From: an uncultured Rhodospirillaceae bacterium
Lineage (GTDB): Bacteria; Pseudomonadota; Alphaproteobacteria; Rhodospirillales; Casp-alpha2
Length of the DNA stretch: 64,000 nt
Direction: 5' to 3'
Assembly: GCA_913030825.1 (NCBI GenBank)
Contig: CAJWCU010000016.1
Span: forward strand, 1-64,000
Below are positions 63,301 to 64,000 of the stretch, one piece after another. Position 1 is the stretch's first letter; every line of letters begins with the position of its first letter. The notes beneath the pieces are model-generated. The model saw only the letters and a program-made list of their open reading frames with translations. It ran no database searches and was not told the DNA's origin. Made by a program: the position numbers and the translations under genes.

Positions 63301-63796
63301 CGTGAATATGGTCGCGTCCGGCGCCGCCGTCGGCAACGTCGTCGCCGCTGCCGGCATGGATCAGGTCGTTGCCGTCGCCGCCCGACAGGGTGTCGTCGCC
63401 GGATTCGCCGTCCAGATGGTCGTTGCCGTCGCCGCCGTCGATCACATCGTCGCCGCGCCCGCCGTCCAGGTGGTCGCGTCCGGCGCCGCCGGAAATGGTG
63501 TCGTCGCCGTCACCACCGTCGGCGTAATCGTCGCCCTGGCCGCCGTCGATGACATCATCGCCGTCTTCGCCATACAGCTTGTCGTCGCCTTTGCCACCAT
63601 CGATCGCATCGTCGCCGCGGCCGCCGTATATTTTATCGTCGCCCTTGCCACCGTCGATGGTGTCGTCGCCGTTCTTGCCGTAGATCCTGTCGTTACCATT
63701 GGTGCCGTTGATGACGTCGTCACCATTGGTGCCTTTGATTTTGTCGTTGTGAGAAAGCTGGGAGAGCCAGCCAAACAGGAAATTAAAAAGCCACAT
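60314..63796 (-). CDS. RTX-type calcium-binding protein with cadherin/VCBS-like domains
   Basis: 1160 residues, very acidic. Layout: short hydrophobic start (MWLFNFLFGWLSQL), RTX block 1 at 20-230 (GGxGxDxUx nonapeptides), His/Gly/Trp segment 262-284, Ig/VCBS-like repeats ~320-515 (NDLAPD, TDADGDVDEGLVTITVTGTNDGP), another beta domain 520-625, cadherin-like domain ~632-725 (VPENETGWVVGDLTVTDPDAGD), RTX block 2 at 729-1055, and a C-terminal region resembling the serralysin-type secretion tail (IEDFDAGTSSSAVDTLDFSEF). Type I secretion is expected but no ABC exporter genes are in the window. Function: probably an adhesin or surface matrix protein; no catalytic domain seen. Confidence 0.9.
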   Translation of the reverse strand: MWLFNFLFGWLSQLSHNDKIKGTNGDDVINGTNGNDRIYGKNGDDTIDGGKGDDKIYGGRGDDAIDGGKGDDKLYGEDGDDVIDGGQGDDYADGGDGDDTISGGAGRDHLDGGRGDDVIDGGDGNDHLDGESGDDTLSGGDGNDLIHAGSGDDVADGGAGRDHIHGNDGDDTIDGGAGNDEIYGDDGDDVLQGGAGNDEVDGGKGDDTLIYDVSLNSGSRDEYDGGKGDDTLTLEMTQDDWFSAAVQQDIADFVASLDDSGSGGGHGHGHGGWWWGQNWWCGPGTNTGNDTFEFQAFDLTVKGIEELNLIVDGQVMDTIDDAVTATDDSYTTTGEHAAVSGSVLDNDLAPDLVAAVDLVSGPAQGALTFNPDGTFTYDPGNAFDGLGDGETAVETFTYRVTDADGDVDEGLVTITVTGTNDGPVAAADVVGNALEDTPLTIPAADLLANDTDADVNDVLTIGAVGDPVGGTVALDGNGDVVFTPAADYSGAASFTYTAVDVAGAQSTATVTFEIDAVADQPTLTVQDVTGQAGQPVTLDIASALTDTDGSEILGLTVSGLPAGTLLSAGTANTDGSFSLTAGDLAGLTATLPSGAQGDIDVTVTATATEQSNSASASVAAAFVLTLPSGNAAPTDIALDADPVPENETGWVVGDLTVTDPDAGDTHTLAVSDNRFEVVGGQLKLKDGVALDFEATPSVSVDVTATDAGGLTYTETFVVTVEDVPDTATSGNDLLIGSSGDDVIDGLAGHDEIHGLGGNDTLIGGTGHDSIYGGLGDDDLIGGAGDNLLDGDDGDDILRGLDGDNTALGGLGNDTILLGDGDNIVDGGDGDDEIEFFDGDNEITGGAGDDDIVGGDGDNRVFAGLGNDVIDLGDGDNEIDSGDGDDEILVSNGDNVIDGGDGDDIIDGLDGDNTIYGGAGDDLVIFDDGDNVIYGGDGDDDLDVGDGDNLIDGGNGHDIIYAGDGDNELYGGAGDDDIEAGWGENYVDAGDGDDFVTLDDGGSIVFGGGGNDDIWAYGGDNVIDAGDGDDIVETGDDDDTIIGGLGQDYLIGGDGNDVFIYRSAEESATGAAMRDVIEDFDAGTSSSAVDTLDFSEFVTGTFAFLGDETNAFDGAGNTQARFNDQTKILEIDADGDAQTDMEIELTDTDGAALDDSDFNVT
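60679..61399 (-). repeat. tandem RTX coding repeat with 54-bp period
   Basis: Codes residues ~800-1040 of the RTX protein. Nonapeptides alternate between GDGDD-type and DGDN-type, giving an 18-residue (54-bp) unit repeated about a dozen times with drift. The DNA is low-complexity (runs of GTCGCCGTC). Confidence 0.7.
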
Positions 63797-64000
63797 GCGA
63801 TCTGTCCTTGGGCGGCGCCGTCAATAAGGCGGCATACGTCATCGGCCCGCCGAAGCACCAACCGTAACCCAGGATCGGGCCAGCCGGAATTCGGTGGGGT
63901 TTTTCCTCAAGGCGCCCGGGAGCGCGCAGCACATGACGTTTCTTGCCTTTGTTGTCCGGCAACCTATCAGCCGTTCCTGACAACAGGTTGACGTACATCA
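63797..64000. other. upstream region of RTX gene at window end
   Basis: 204 bp with no credible gene. It should hold the RTX gene promoter; AAGGACAG lies 6-13 bp before the ATG as a ribosome binding site. Window ends before any further gene can be recognised. Confidence 0.3.

Overview
The window is a high-GC, gene-dense chromosomal segment from an alphaproteobacterium, most likely of the Rhodospirillales type. The assignment is inferred from gene content: a CcrM-type GANTC methylase beside rnhB, an OlsB/OlsA lipid pair, ETF-ubiquinone oxidoreductase, family-4 uracil-DNA glycosylase, a PAS_5 protein and many chemotaxis and PAS-type sensors. No genus can be named. I saw no rRNA, insertion sequence, prophage, integrase or CRISPR array. 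One tRNA (Gln, UUG) is present.

Layout. Positions 1-3.1 kb hold lipid genes (desaturase, olsB, olsA). Convergent to them, 3.1-6.8 kb reads leftward: a CPA2 antiporter with a histone-H1-like tail, rnhB and ccrM, with five GANTC sites packed upstream of ccrM. Positions 6.9-26.4 kb are mostly housekeeping and accessory metabolism: PA0069-type radical SAM protein, two TIGR04283/TIGR04282-type glycosyltransferases, DoxX and LysR, two FliL-like paralogues, moaB, a lytic transglycosylase, udg, ETF-QO, sthA, a quinone-reductase-like flavoprotein with its TetR regulator, TauE/SafE, a cold-shock protein, a TPR protein and ispE. The tRNA follows.

Positions 26.6-42.6 kb form a signalling block of ten genes, all on the minus strand. 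In transcription order they are: a CheY-like receiver, a small coiled-coil protein, a degenerate-GGDEF/EAL protein, a 2467-residue hybrid histidine kinase with 13 PAS and 2 GAF modules, an HBM-type chemoreceptor, a secreted PDC-like sensor paired with a second chemoreceptor, a NarL/FixJ regulator and a small SpoIIAA/STAS-like protein. The two chemoreceptors share 218 bp of exact nucleotide identity, and their terminators differ by a compensatory base pair.

Positions 43-60 kb return to mixed metabolism: a redoxin, serA, two SDRs, a Cu/Zn-SOD-like protein that has lost most metal ligands, a COG5553 cupin, an arsR-permease pair, a PAS_5 protein, a TauD dioxygenase, an ankyrin protein, two GSTs, a CBS protein, an EAL protein and msrB. 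An acyl-CoA dehydrogenase, a CaiB-type CoA-transferase and a PhyH dioxygenase follow. The window ends with a 1160-residue RTX/cadherin-like protein on the minus strand, whose C-terminal repeat block has an 18-residue super-period.

The least explained elements are the signalling block, the metal-stripped SOD paralogue, the RTX protein and several operator-like inverted repeats. All family assignments come from reading motifs by eye; no database search was run.
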